Below, piece by piece: positions 9,889-20,693 of a stretch of 64,000 nt of DNA (positions are counted from its first letter, which is position 1; every line of letters begins with the position of its first letter). Origin of the DNA: Heliopora coerulea (Eukaryota; Cnidaria; Anthozoa; Scleralcyonacea; Helioporidae). A program made the position numbers and the translations under genes. The stretch is taken from contig JASJOG010000021.1 of the NCBI GenBank assembly GCA_030142905.1, positions 2,384,001 to 2,448,000 of the forward strand, in the 5' to 3' direction. Below the pieces are notes generated by a model. It saw nothing but the letters and a program-made list of their open reading frames with translations. It did no database searches and was not told the DNA's origin.

Positions 9889-10724
9889 AGGACTTAGGAG
9901 AACCGGTGTACGACCTGCCGCCAGTCGGCCGCAGAACATGGCTATAAGGAAATGTTACATGGACTAAGAGTACAAGGACTATCCCAAGAAAATTGAATAC
10001 CGAGTCGCAAAAAGCGCTCGGGCCGGACTTCCTACGGGAAGTAATAGGACCACATTAAATAATGGTCAGGAACAGTCGGATGAGGTGCGGGGCCAATGAG
10101 ACTAATGATGTTGAAGACCAGAGACCTTGGATGAGATTGGGGGACTCAAAAAAAACCAAGCGCTCAAAGCTCGGAAATATGGACTATGATACACGGACTA
10201 ACCTTAGAACACAGTATACCCTAACAGCAAAAAGCAGTAGGACCAGGACTCCCTCGCATAAGAGGATCAATGTTCGCCGAATAGGCTTGCCAGTCGTGGA
10301 GTTATAATACGAGAGTTAAAGTCGAGGTCATGGTGGCAGCGTGGCCCCGGCAGTGCGGGACACAGTGAGAGTGTGCCCCAGGACTACCATAGGTGGATGC
10401 AGTGAGAGTGTGCCCCTATAAGAAACGGAAATGGACAATGAATCAGGATCACCTTAGAGCAACGAAGTACTTCCAGCAGTCTCAGTGAGAGTGTGGCCCA
10501 AGGAAGATGAGACACAGTGAGAGTGTGCCCCATGGCGTCTTCTCGGATAAAGACGTTAAACCGTAGGACCAATAAGTAGTAACACCGATTTCGGGCAGTG
10601 CGCCTAGTGTGTAAAACAATACTGTGAAACATTCAGCGTGTAATAAGTTAAGTTCGCCCCTTGCACAAGTCGTCGGCCCATAGCACTACGGGCCTTATAG
10701 GACTTAAGGGGACAATTAACCTCA
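9889..10724. other. Unassigned sequence downstream of the 5S-like gene
   Basis: About 0.8 kb of clearly higher GC content than its surroundings. Its open frames (10062-10307 on plus, 10384-10632 on minus) match nothing I recognise. It contains a four-copy 17-mer (listed separately) and recurrent GGACT/GGACC words. It may be the body of a 5S-headed element or a 5S spacer. Confidence 0.5.
10363..10532 (+). repeat. Four interspersed copies of CAGTGAGAGTGTGCCCC
   Basis: Copies begin at about 10363, 10400, 10483 (one base changed, GTGGCCC) and 10515. Spacings of 37, 83 and 32 bp show a dispersed motif rather than a simple tandem array. Confidence 0.9.
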
Positions 10725-10765
10725 AAACAAGTAGGCCTCATCAGTAGGCCTCATTCCTTCTGTAG

Positions 10766-10801
<36 letters not shown>
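10725..10801 (+). repeat. Decayed retrozyme-type end followed by (TA)n
   Basis: CAGTAGGCCTCATTCCTTCTGTAGTTATA resembles in order the ribozyme 3' half CAGTAGGCC...TTCCGTCTGTAGTTA, with the GAAACGG core deleted, followed by a TA run (10767-10801). With the copies at 8951-9500 it brackets the 5S-like segment. Confidence 0.5.
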
Positions 10802-10805
<4 letters not shown>

Positions 10806-10843
10806 TTGCTCACATCATATATATATATGATGTGAGCAAAACT
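10802..10843. repeat. Perfect 42-bp palindrome
   Basis: AGTTTTGCTCACATCATATA and its exact reverse complement meet in a TA core. It is immediately downstream of a TA satellite. Confidence 0.95.
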
Positions 10844-10990
10844 GTTCCCTACAAATACCCCTCTGTCCATTCCCAAATCTTCTTAACGAGCTCTTATGGT
10901 TATCAAAAAGAGTTCGAAAAGACGTAATTGTACCACCAACATATTGTTTTTCACACTGATTTTTAAAAGTCTATTTCCCTGGGAATAGCC

Positions 10991-11693
10991 TTTTATCGAT
11001 TGTGCTAGTAAAAGTAGCACTTTATGCTACTAGCACTGCACGTTTTTAACCAACATTATGCTAAAAATTATGCTCGTTTTTCAAAATTATGCTTCTTTTT
11101 CTGAAATTATGCTTTCACAAATTATCTTTAAAAGCTCGAAATGCTTGGTTTTTATATAGTAAAGGAAGCAAAACATGTCCTCGTTTCTAAAGTTGTCTAG
11201 CTTTTAACAGACTGCTCCTTATCCCCTGAAATGCTTTAATTCCAACACAAAATTGCACTGATGGCTGGCTATCATAGTTAGTGTCCTCAAAAAGTTCCCT
11301 GCTGCATTACACTTGCTTGAAAGTAATCAAGTTAAAGAATATTCATTGATTCAACAGAAAGGTTGGAAAAAAACATATAATAGTAGATCAGTTAAATTTA
11401 ACCATTTTGTTTTGACTTTGAGAGCTTGGACAGGATCGGAACTAAAGTTCCGGTAAACCCCAGGCGCCTAGTCTAAGGCCCACTAAGAGACAGAATTTAA
11501 CAAGGCTGAAAAAAGCTTTAAAATTAACTCAATATAAGCAAAGCGTTACTGGAGGGTTATGGCCCTACTAATGTGCTCTGCAACTGATAAAAATATGCTG
11601 GTTATGCTAGAAGTACTACTTCGACAAAAAATGGCAAAAATGTGCTCGTTTTCACCAATTATGCCAAAAAATGTGCTACCACAATCGATAAAA
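10991..11693. mobile_element. 703-bp TIR element (MITE) with perfect 14-bp ends
   Basis: The left end TTTTATCGATTGTG (10991-11004) is exactly complementary to the right end CACAATCGATAAAA (11680-11693). Sub-terminal sequence is also partly inverted, with TAGCAC and GTGCTA plus repeated ATTATGCT words at 11050-11110 and 11590-11670. No transposase frame is present, so it is non-autonomous. Superfamily undetermined. Confidence 0.75.
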
Positions 11694-11924
11694 GCTTATC
11701 TGGGAATCACAATCAAAATGATGATTTAGGTAAAAAGAAAGTTTTTATACCAAACCCCCAAAAACCGCATCTGTCCTGACAAACTGGCATATTTCGTATA
11801 ATCTTACTGCAGCAAAACATACCCTTAGCCTTATGTCCCTTCGGTCTAAGTTTCGTACGGAGCCCTGTTAATACCATAGCAGACTTGCCCTTAGTTTCCT
11901 TTTTCCCAACTTTTTTCTCGACAT
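11694..11924. other. No gene seen
   Basis: Spacer between a TIR element and the pyrimidine array. The minus open frame crossing it is driven by the low-complexity array. Confidence 0.4.
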
Positions 11925-12112
11925 TTTTCACCCGACCTTTTCCCCTATTTTTTTCCAGACTTTTTTCTCGACTTTTTCCCAGACTTTTTCCCCGACTTTT
12001 TCCCCCACATTTCCTCGGATCTTTTTTCCGACCTTTTTCCTAACTTTTTCCCTCGACTTTTTTCTGGACTTTTTCTCGACTTTTTTCTTCCGACTTTTTC
12101 CCGACTGATTTC
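11925..12112. repeat. Degenerate tandem array CGACTTTTTTCCC (about 12-14 bp)
   Basis: About 14 imperfect units of the type CGACTTTTTCCC with a marked pyrimidine strand bias. On minus it reads as Lys-rich low-complexity peptide (KKVGKK-like), which is not a gene. Confidence 0.88.
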
Positions 12113-12116
12113 CCAG

Positions 12117-12500
12117 TGAATTCAATTTCCGTATCTAGAATGCTAACTGGCCAATGAAATGTGAAGCCAAGATGGCTGCCGATTGAGGACAATTTTGGAC
12201 GTCAATTTTAGTCTACAACGCGGTCTTGTACCTCAGTTTCAGTCTCTCACGCGACATTTTACACTTTCCTGAAGAGTTTTCTTTGAAAATACACACAAAA
12301 CATGTCTTCAAAAGACAGAAAAAAATCTAAGAATTTCAAATATGTTTCGACAAAGTCAAACCGAGTTACAGGTCATATATTTTCACGGAAATAAATTACC
12401 AAACTAACGAGAAACCTGATAAAACGATCTGGAAAAATGTTTTCAGGAAACTACTGAACGCACGTCCACTTTTTCCCGTTAGTTTACCACATTTAGATAA
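12117..12500. repeat. Dispersed repeat R1, copy 1
   Basis: It matches 12719-13100 at a constant offset near 602 bp. Shared blocks include gctaactggccaatgaaa, tacacacaaaacatgtcttc and gagttacaggt. Further copies are near 17280-17460 (direct) and 22730-23290 (inverted). It looks like a non-coding mobile or segmentally duplicated family. Confidence 0.75.
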
Positions 12501-12718
12501 TTTAGCACACATCTTAGGCCATACGGCAATAATGAATACTTTTAAATATCCGTTTATGTAAAATTGGTACAGAAATATTTCATCTGAGCATTTTCTTTCC
12601 CCATGGCTGTGAATGCTTTCAAAGCCGAACCAAGCAAAAACTAAAGGTTAAAGTCGTGCAAGGGACTGGAACTGACGTACAAGACCGCGAAGAGGTCTGA
12701 AACTGACGTACACAGTGA

Positions 12719-13440
12719 ACTCAATTTCCATATCTGGAACGCTAACTGGCCAATGAAAAGTGAAGCCAAGATAGCCGCCCATGGGGGCCAATTTTGGACG
12801 TCAGTTTCAGTCCCCTACGCGGGCTGGTACGTCAGTTTTAGTCTCCTACGCGACTTTTTACAATTTCTGACGAGTTTTCTTTGGAAATACACACAAAACA
12901 TGTCTTCAAAAAATAGAAATAAGTTTAAGAATTTTAAATATATTTCGATTAAGTCAAAACGAGTTACAGGTTATATATTTTCACGAAAATAAATTACCAA
13001 ACATACAAGAAACCTGATAAAACGGTCTCGAAAAGTTACTTGAAGTAACTGCTAAGTGCAAGTCCTTTTTTTACCGTTAGTTTACCATCTTCAGACAATT
13101 TAGTACACTTCTTAGGAACAAGGGCAGATAACGTAATAAGCCAATCAGCACGTTTGTTTACATCGATGGGGCAGACCAATCAAACTGCTCGATTTTACCA
13201 ACATGTCTGAATTTACTGGGACATCACTGCGAAAAACTATACCTCAGAAAAAGCCTTTCGTAAACGCGAATTTTACATTTTCAAAGAGAAAACCAACTGA
13301 TTCGGATAGTATATGAGTTTTCCTTCAAATCTGTCGTGGTTTTATGTAATGCATTCCTTAACAAGAAAAATATCGGCTTTCGAATCAGGAGTTACGAAAT
13401 GCTCACGACGGAGTTCATGTTTCACGTTGTCTGTGTGAAA
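12719..13440. repeat. Dispersed repeat R1, copy 2, with arm of a large inverted repeat
   Basis: The first part duplicates 12117-12500. From about 13130 the sequence is the inverse of 16830-17160: the words gagttcatgtttcacgttgt and aaagccgatatttttcttgt occur here on opposite strands. A diverged copy of the same block lies near 42640-42920. Confidence 0.7.
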
Positions 13441-13443
13441 AAG

Positions 13444-13692
13444 CAGGCCCGGAGCTGAGGGGGGGCCTGGGGGGCAGTGCCCCCCAACCACAATATAATG
13501 GAAGTCGTGCCCTCCCTACAAACAAAAAAAAAGAAAAACGTATTTATAAAATTTCCCCAGAATGCGACTAGGATCCCCTCGGGAACAACCCCCCAGAGAC
13601 TACTACAGACCCCCAGCTCAATTTTTGGTCCACGTCGCGGCTATGTGTGCTTCAGTGCCCCCCCCCGAAATTGAGAACCAGCTCCGGGCTTG
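13444..13692. mobile_element. 249-bp hAT-type MITE
   Basis: Ends CAGGCCCGGAGCTG and CAGCTCCGGGCTTG are inverted repeats (13 of 14 match). The 8 bp TGAAAAAG flanks both sides (13436-13443 and 13693-13700). The matching inverted repeat near 16830 lacks this insert, so an empty-site comparison is present in the window. No coding capacity. Confidence 0.9.
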
Positions 13693-13700
13693 TGAAAAAG

Positions 13701-14449
13701 CCAGCATAAATTTATTATTGCGTACGGGTTTTGACGTTCCAGAGCTTTCAAGGCTCTCCTTATCTCATAAATACGAAAGTACGTGGACTGGTGCTTTTCT
13801 TAGCTCTAAACTGATTCGAACGCCTAGAGTTTGTATCTGGCTTATATCGGCGGATAATTTTGGCCTCTCTGTATCCTCGTGGCCTACGAGAACGAAGCTG
13901 AGTAAAGGAAAGGAGTGTTGGTCAAATTAAACTCAAACCTAATTTAGGAAAACATTTACTCAAAGCATGCCACTCGAATAGAAATGAAGAATGACGAATT
14001 TATTGTTTTCGTGCATCTACCCGACGACAATTGCTTTCCCTTGAAAGCAAACAAGAAACTCTTTATTCGCCTGCAAATTCATCGAAGTCGTCCACCAGCT
14101 CGAGACCTTCCCTTGTCCATCGTCGTTGTCATCATTGTCACTCTTCACTTCATTGTAGTTTTCATAAATGGTATTACTTCAAGACGGGGTCGTTCACTGG
14201 TCTCCCTGGGCGTTTAACCTTAAATTCTGGGATGACACGGCAAATTCGATAATACTGACATCCATACGTTGCATGCCAGGATGAAAGAATGTCCGCATCC
14301 TCGAAAGATCCGCCGCAATGGACTTTTAGTTCTACTCCAAGTAATTGCGGCCGTTTTTGAAATTTAGTACTGATCTTGCCCACATCCACTGGTGAACTCG
14401 CAGGGTCTTTTTTAATGAAGCTATCACTGGGACGCATTGACAACAAAAG
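13701..14449. other. Outer part of the inverted repeat, then unassigned DNA
   Basis: 13701-13780 (gccagcataaatttattatt, agagctttcaaggctctc) is inverse to 16745-16835. The rest has only short open frames on both strands with no recognisable domain. Confidence 0.5.
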
Positions 14450-15040
14450 TCAGAGACTTCATGAAACCAGTAGCAACCAGAAAATACGTTGTCAAAGAGT
14501 GAGACAAATCCATTAGAGTAATAAGCAAATAACTGGAAACTGCAGGCAAACTCAATTCCAGCTCTCTCTAGTGTGAGAAGTCCGGTTGATTGACATAATA
14601 TTAGATATACTTTTGAATTTTGATGCACTTGATATTTATGGGTTTGAAGGATTCTTTACTGATATAAATCCAAGCGACAGAACTTTGTTTGTAACAATCT
14701 CTTCACCAGAAAGATTGGGATGTTTACACCTTGATGAGTCGATCCTAGTGGTGTTGAGCAATCCCAAGCAATTCAACAGGCCCTTTTTAAAATTATTGTC
14801 AGATAATCTGAAGGAACTTAGCAGCCTTAAATTTCAAATTTTTAATTCTTTTCCTGCTATGAATTCAAACTTTTCAGTGGCACAAATGTGTATTAAAATT
14901 AGTGCAGTTCATTCCAGCAGGCATCTACCTCCTTGGCTTTCTCAGTTATCCAACCAGCTCTATCAGTTTCCTTTGCACTTCCTGGTGAAAAGGATTGGAA
15001 ATTTTCCACAAGTTATTCATCTAAGACTACCCTAGAATGT
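14450..15040. repeat. Dispersed repeat R2 (partner at 43560-44170)
   Basis: The reverse complement of 14450-14550 shares caatgtctcactctttgaca-like and ctgcagtttctagttatttt-like blocks with 44040-44150. 14930-14990 (tttctcagttatccaaccag, tatcagtttcctttgcactt) matches the inverse of 43600-43680. Frames across it (14586-15035 plus) are not conserved with the partner, so coding is doubtful. Confidence 0.6.
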
Positions 15041-16640
15041 AGGGTAGGTTGGGATGTTAGATTACTAGTTTTGTGTTGACAAATTGAAGTAAAAGTACAA
15101 CCAGAATGGCCATGTGATAATGATGCCTGTGGTGCACCATAACATTACCCAGCAATGTAACAAATACTTGCAATACAGGTTGTAATTATTGCATTTGGAC
15201 AGTGACTGAAAACAGACAAAGTGTGATCCCCTAAGTTTCAAAGGTGAAATCTCCATAAATAATTTCTAGCAAGATGGAGACATGACTTTATCCCTGCTGC
15301 TGATACTGATGCAGCTTTAATAATGTGGAGATATGCTGCAATGCCCAAATTTATTTAGAATGCCAGGATTGTAGTGTCCTGGATAATGCAACATGAAACC
15401 AGTTTGGTCTTAGTGTATATGAGTATATCATGATGTCTTTCACAACTGTGACCCTAGTTTTTGTTGATTATCTTTGCACCAGCTTTAAAACAATTTTTTA
15501 GAAATTCATGTGGGTCCATCTCTGAGCTTTGCAAACATTCAGGGTAAGAAAAGTATTGATTAAATATTGTTAAGGTCAACTTTTACCCATCAAGAGGCAA
15601 TGGTATGCTCTCTGTCATTTTACTCTGGCTAACACCAGAGGATTTCACTCATGAAGGGGATGAGCCCTGCACCTTAGTGAGTTAACAGCCATCTCCTTAA
15701 CCCATTAAGTGACAAAGGCACACTCTTTATTTTACTCTGGCTAATGCAAGACAATTTTACTTGTCAAGAGGATGAGCCTACTAATAAGTTAATATCAATA
15801 CATCAAGTTCTGAATTAAATAAGGGTTATTGTCTTTTTCGTAAAAAAATATACAATCATTTGTATGACATTCCTTTTCTTCATATCTTTCTAAATGGCTG
15901 ACTACAGTCTCTTGTGAATCAATGGTTACCAACCTATAGTTTCTGGAGAATTTAATGTATTATGGCAGAATCATTGGTGGATTATAATTTTGATATACCA
16001 ATAAATTGGCTTTATTCTGAGTCATCAGTTCCATTTGACTGTTGTGTGGTTGCAATTGACATGTTCAAATGAGGCTAGGGATGGTCTCTTCTGACCATGT
16101 GAACACAATTCGTTTCTAAATAAGAGGACATGTACTAAGCTATCTGATCTTTTTATGAGAATATTAGGGAAAAGTAGTACTTTATGTTAATTCAAAATTT
16201 AAGAAGAAAGGAAAAAATAGGAATGTTAGTTGAATTTTTAGCTTTTGTAACAATACCCAAATTACATAATGAAAAATAAAGTCTTTTACAGTGAACTTCA
16301 GTACACTGTAATAAGGATTTATGTCTTACCTCTTTCTGCTTTTGCTTGGCTTCCTTGACTAAAACATGCTGTCAAATATTCAGTAAAAGTACACTGTTTT
16401 ATACATTGTATGAAACAGATACTGCAAAGATGCCTGTGAATCACTCTGTGATTTTGCAACTAATTATCTTTTATAAAACTCGCAAATGCTTTGGATATCT
16501 CAGTCAAACTATGAAGGCTTGTATGGTTCGCCAGTTGCGTTTGACCACAAACCTTTGACCACTGGTCATAAAGGGGATGGTTATGACAACTTTTGTTAAG
16601 AATTTAAGCGTTACACCAAACTTCAAACATTTCCTTTTGG
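15041..16640. repeat. Intergenic, with two copies of a 'ttttactctggctaa' repeat
   Basis: Copies at about 15617-15660 and 15724-15775 (tttactctggctaa..., caga/gacgattttac, gtcaag, gatgagcc) match another at 44890-44945 and an inverted one at 56565-56640. The remainder shows no gene. Confidence 0.55.
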
Positions 16641-17470
16641 AAAAACTTAACTATTTTACCATTTCCCCGCCGTTCGTGGCTGGGGATGAATGGAACGAAA
16701 ACTAGACGTCAATAAAGGCGAAAAGTGCCATCTTAGTTACTTCATAAGGTTCTTTGTGATATATTTATCAGATAAAGAGAACCTTGAAAGCTCTAGGGTA
16801 TCAAAACTCGTACAGAATAATAAATTTATGCTGGCTTTTTCACACAGACAACGTGAAACATGAACTCCGTCGTGAGCATTCCGTAACTCCTGATTCGAAA
16901 GCCGATATTTTTCTTGTTAAGCAACGCATTACATATCCCCACGACGGATTTGAAGAAAAACTCATATACTATCCGAATCAGTTCGTTTTCTCTTTGAAAA
17001 TGTAAAATTCGCGTTTACGAAAGGCTTTTTCTGAGGTATAGTTTTTCGCAGTGATGCCTCAGTAAATTCAGACATGTTGGTAAAACCGAGCAGTTTGATT
17101 GGTCCGCCCCATCGATGTAAACAAACGCGCTGATTGGCTTATTACATTATCTGCCCTTGTTCTTCTTAGGCAATAATGAATCCTTTTAAATATTCGATTA
17201 TGTAAAATTGGTCCAGTAGTATTTCGTCTAAAACACTTTTTCCATGGTTGGGAATGTTTTCGAAGCCGAACCATACAAAAACTAAAGATTAAAGTCGTGC
17301 AAAGGACTGGAACTGATGTACAAGACCGCGAAGAGGACTGAAACTGACGTTCAAAACTTTCCTCCGTGGGCGGCCATCTTGGCTTCAATTTTTGCCCGAG
17401 CAAATGATTGGGAGTTAGCTTTCCAGACATGGAAATTGAGTTCACTATGATTTCCCGACTAGTGAGCCTT
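16641..17470. repeat. Inverted partner of 12.7-13.8 kb plus direct R1 copy
   Basis: 16745-17160 is inverse to 13080-13780; 17165-17460 is direct to 12510-12760 (aaactaaagattaaagtcgt, gcaaaggactggaactg, gaccgcgaagagg). The mixed orientation implies that the family unit itself has an internal inverted structure. Confidence 0.7.
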
Positions 17471-17482
17471 TCGTGAGTCAAT

Positions 17483-18281
17483 ATGGCGGACGATTCGCTG
17501 ACTGCAAATACGGAGCCATCTTCCACTAACTCGACGGGAAAAGTTTGTAAATCATATGCTAATTTACTACCCATACTTTGTTGCAATCTAAACAAAAAAA
17601 TAAACTTAAAAAACTGTTTATGTTAATAGCACAAGTTTACGAGTTCATGAGAGCAAGAGATATCGGAGAAGACGTAGTGGAGAGGTTTCGGTTCGAAAAG
17701 GTACATTACAGTGTATTTCGTAGTTTCTTTATTACCATCTATCGTTTAATTTGGTCTTCTTTTAAACCAAAATAAAAACAGTAAGACTGTATTTACAATC
17801 AAAAGAAATTGGTGACAGTTATAATGAGGAGGAATATTTAAAAGATCTTTCATCTGAAAAATTTTGGAAATAGTTTCGAGTTGCTGTGCATGCCGGCTAC
17901 AAGATGAACTACATCAAAAGAAGATGCCTCTGTTGCTGTACGAAAGCCCGACGGAATCATGATGCAAAATGAAATACAAAATGAACAGCTACAAAAGCTC
18001 ACCAAACATCCGTGAAAGTGTTCCGATTCCATGCACTAATGCATATTGAAATTCAGTTTGTAACTATAAAATTAACGCTTTTTTTCTCGTTTTCTTATCA
18101 GGTGGTCAATATCCTTGACTGAACGTGCCTCGAACTTCCTTGAGAATTTAACAAGTTATATCCACAGAAATTCTAACTTCCATCAACTTAAAATACGGGA
18201 AACTCGTAGAAATGCAACTTTGGCCAGGCATCTTAACACACAAAAAAACATAGAGTGTGAAGAAATTAAATCTACTCATCT
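17483..18281 (+). other. Candidate exons of an unknown or decayed gene
   Basis: ATG at 17483 opens MADDSLTANTEPSSTNSTGK. A peptide VYEFMRARDIGEDVVERFRF lies between an acceptor-like ttatgttaatag (to 17623) and a donor-like AAG|gtacat (17701). A third segment near 17905-18010 reads SKEDASVAVRKPDGIMMQ. A fourth starts after a strong acceptor (pyrimidine tract and ttatcag, to 18101) and ends at CTCG|gtaaga (18281). The phases do not join cleanly, so this may be a pseudogene. The VYEFMRARDIGEDVV segment weakly resembles the first helices of a SAM domain (inference). Confidence 0.3.
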
Positions 18282-18659
18282 CGGTAAGAATAATCCCATG
18301 AGAACACAAATTTTCAAGTAACAGTTCAATTTAATGCATACGCCAACCAATTTTTAAAAAAGTTTACAAAAACAAAGCGTTTTCCTTGGCGAATTTTTAC
18401 GCAAAACCGCATCCAACGAACAATGTATCCCTTGTTTACGCCAAGTTCAGTACTTATCTCATTTGCCTGACGGATTTGTTTATTAGACACGAAATTCACA
18501 TATTTCAAAACATTTGGGAACCTATTTGAAGACGTGGAAATGCCCTTAAAATAAGTGCAAAACAAAGTATCACCCTCTCCAAGTGCATTCAGACGTACAC
18601 CCGCTTGACATACCAATCAGGCATAGACAAATTCGCGACTCAGAGGCATACTTCATTAA

Positions 18660-19345
18660 ACATGCACACATGGAGCCACAGGTATGATTATAAGGGTCTC
18701 GGGTCCGAGAACCTATTTAACTTTGACGAAGTTTTACAGAATTTCTGAATGGTAAGTGCTTGTTTTATTTACTGATATTGTAGACATGCACCCGCGCCAG
18801 TAGCGACTTTAACCGCCGTATTGCAAAAAATGTGCCTTGTGGATTCTGCCCTATGAAATGTATATAAAGCCGCCATCTTAAAATTGTCTATTAAGGGACC
18901 AATGCGCATGCTTGTCGGCGATAGTGTTCTCGATTTCTGGCCATGAAGTGTTTCATGAGAGGTTCCAAACACGAGAAAATGATGAAAACTAAGTTGCTGC
19001 CCTCGAGGAGTTTGTTGTTTTCGAGTATTCAGTGTCCCCTGGTTTACGACTCCTTTCATGTAACCATGTGTTAAAGAAGGATTTGCTGCAAAGCATCAGT
19101 AGACAGTACACTAGTTCTTAATTCATTACCTTCCCCGAAAGCTTTCTGAAATGCCAATCACTCGTTTACATGGTTTTCATGAGTCAAAAATTGTTCAAAC
19201 ATGAGTTCGAGTGTTTCATCAGGGTTTTCAAACACGAGAAAATAATGAAAACTAGAGGGAATATTTAACCCCTCGGGTTTTGTTGGTTTCAAGTGTTCGG
19301 AGTCCCTTGACGAAACACAATAAATGAGCATTTTAACTAGCATTC
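18660..19345. repeat. Direct repeat pair R3
   Basis: The blocks gtgtttcat(c/g)a(g)ag, caaacacgagaaaat(g/a)atgaaaacta and ttgttgttttcgagtattc recur at about 18945-19035 and 19212-19310 (offset about 270 bp). No gene is evident. Confidence 0.55.
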
Positions 19346-20690
19346 ACACTGATTTATTGAATGTTTCTTTTATTGATTTATTGAATGTTTGTCATTATTG
19401 ATTTGAATATGTAAATTAAAGTATGTGATCTTAATCACAACTGATCTTAGATTAACGCATACTAACTATGAAAAGTCAAGCCTTCATGCAAAATCTCGTC
19501 AAATGAGGTTTACCTAGAAAATGGCAACCCTCTAAAACGGGACCTAAAATCATGGAGTTGGATTTTTGATTGATTACTTATCCTGAGATAACAGAACTTA
19601 ACATCGTTCGTGAAGCTTTAATGTCAAGTTGTCTCCCTAACTGACTCGTAATGTTAAATCCTTTTTGATAATCGTCTCGTGAACATCGATTAACTGTTAT
19701 AATTGATTTATTTCTATTGTTCAGCGATTAGTAATTCGTAAAACAAAAACAAATGAAATCAGTACCGTGACCGACGTTTGGATGTTGATACCAATTTAAA
19801 AACATTTTTTCCAACAATTTTCAAATTGATTTTATCCTAAAAATACTCGCTCGTTTGAGAGGTTGTATCAGACACTCCAATATGTGTTGTATCCTCAATC
19901 CAAACACTTTGAATCTTGTCAAAATCGACCTGGTGTTCCTACTTCGACACATTTCTCATTTTTAAGTGCTATTTCAAAACCAACTTTGACTGTTTGACGA
20001 CGGTATGATATCAAACCACAGAGATAGCTAGCTATCGAACAAAGTTATCAAAGTGGTCGTTTCAAACAATCCCGATTTTAACTGGATATTAAAAAGACGC
20101 TTTTTGTCTTATATAACATATTTTGTCTTATATATAACATATGCTCAGATTTACTTTTAAAACTGTGATTTGAAAAAAATTATTGTAAAATTCCTACATA
20201 TTGATGTCTCTTTGCCAGTGAACATTATATTGTTAGACATATAGCCTTTGTTGTTTGTATAACAAAATAAGCCAAGAAAAACGTGTAAATTGAAACTTAG
20301 CTATACCACAGCTTATTATCCACGGTTTATTTGCCCGCCAATAAACGGTCTTAATTTAGCAAATCTCCGAACAAGTAACAGCAAAGATGATATTTCGTCA
20401 AGCTGATCAAGGTATTTCTGTCAACCTTCCAGCAGTTTTTTACGCTTGAGAGCCATAGCAGCAATATCAAAGTTGTCAGTGCAGCTTGTGGTCAATCTAC
20501 CTGCAAAACTCAACCCATTCAAGACAGTCAGTTTGACATAGCATCTGAAAAAATTATAATGGCGTTTGTTCTAACAAGTCCTTCATACACATGTCGGCTG
20601 TAGGTTTCTTATACAACTTGTGGCAATGCATTTTAACACGTATAGTTGTCAAAAATTACAAGTCACCGTTCTTTGATTTTTAGATCAACG
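19346..20690. other. No gene; 3' flank of the GTPase paralogue
   Basis: AT-rich. 20450-20690 is homologous to 24890-25150 (shared taacacgtatagttgtcaaa and related blocks) and belongs to the duplicated unit around the GTPase genes. The rest shows nothing recognisable. Confidence 0.5.
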
Positions 20691-20693
20691 TTA

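Noticed and set aside
10363..10532. Possible CRISPR-like array from the 17-mer repeats
   Set aside because: Irregular spacing, only four copies, eukaryotic context and no cas genes.
10062..10632. Frames of 81-82 residues downstream of the 5S-like sequence
   Set aside because: No domain, no splice context, and both strands are open by chance in a GC-richer stretch.
10725..10765. Fourth functional hammerhead
   Set aside because: The GAAACGG core and the CTGATGA half in the right order are missing; only a decayed end is left.
10802..10843. miRNA precursor from the 42-bp palindrome
   Set aside because: There is no loop and the TA core is satellite-like; it is too short for a metazoan pre-miRNA.
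11713..12125. Lys-rich minus-strand frames
   Set aside because: Low-complexity translation of the pyrimidine tandem array; no start context or domain.
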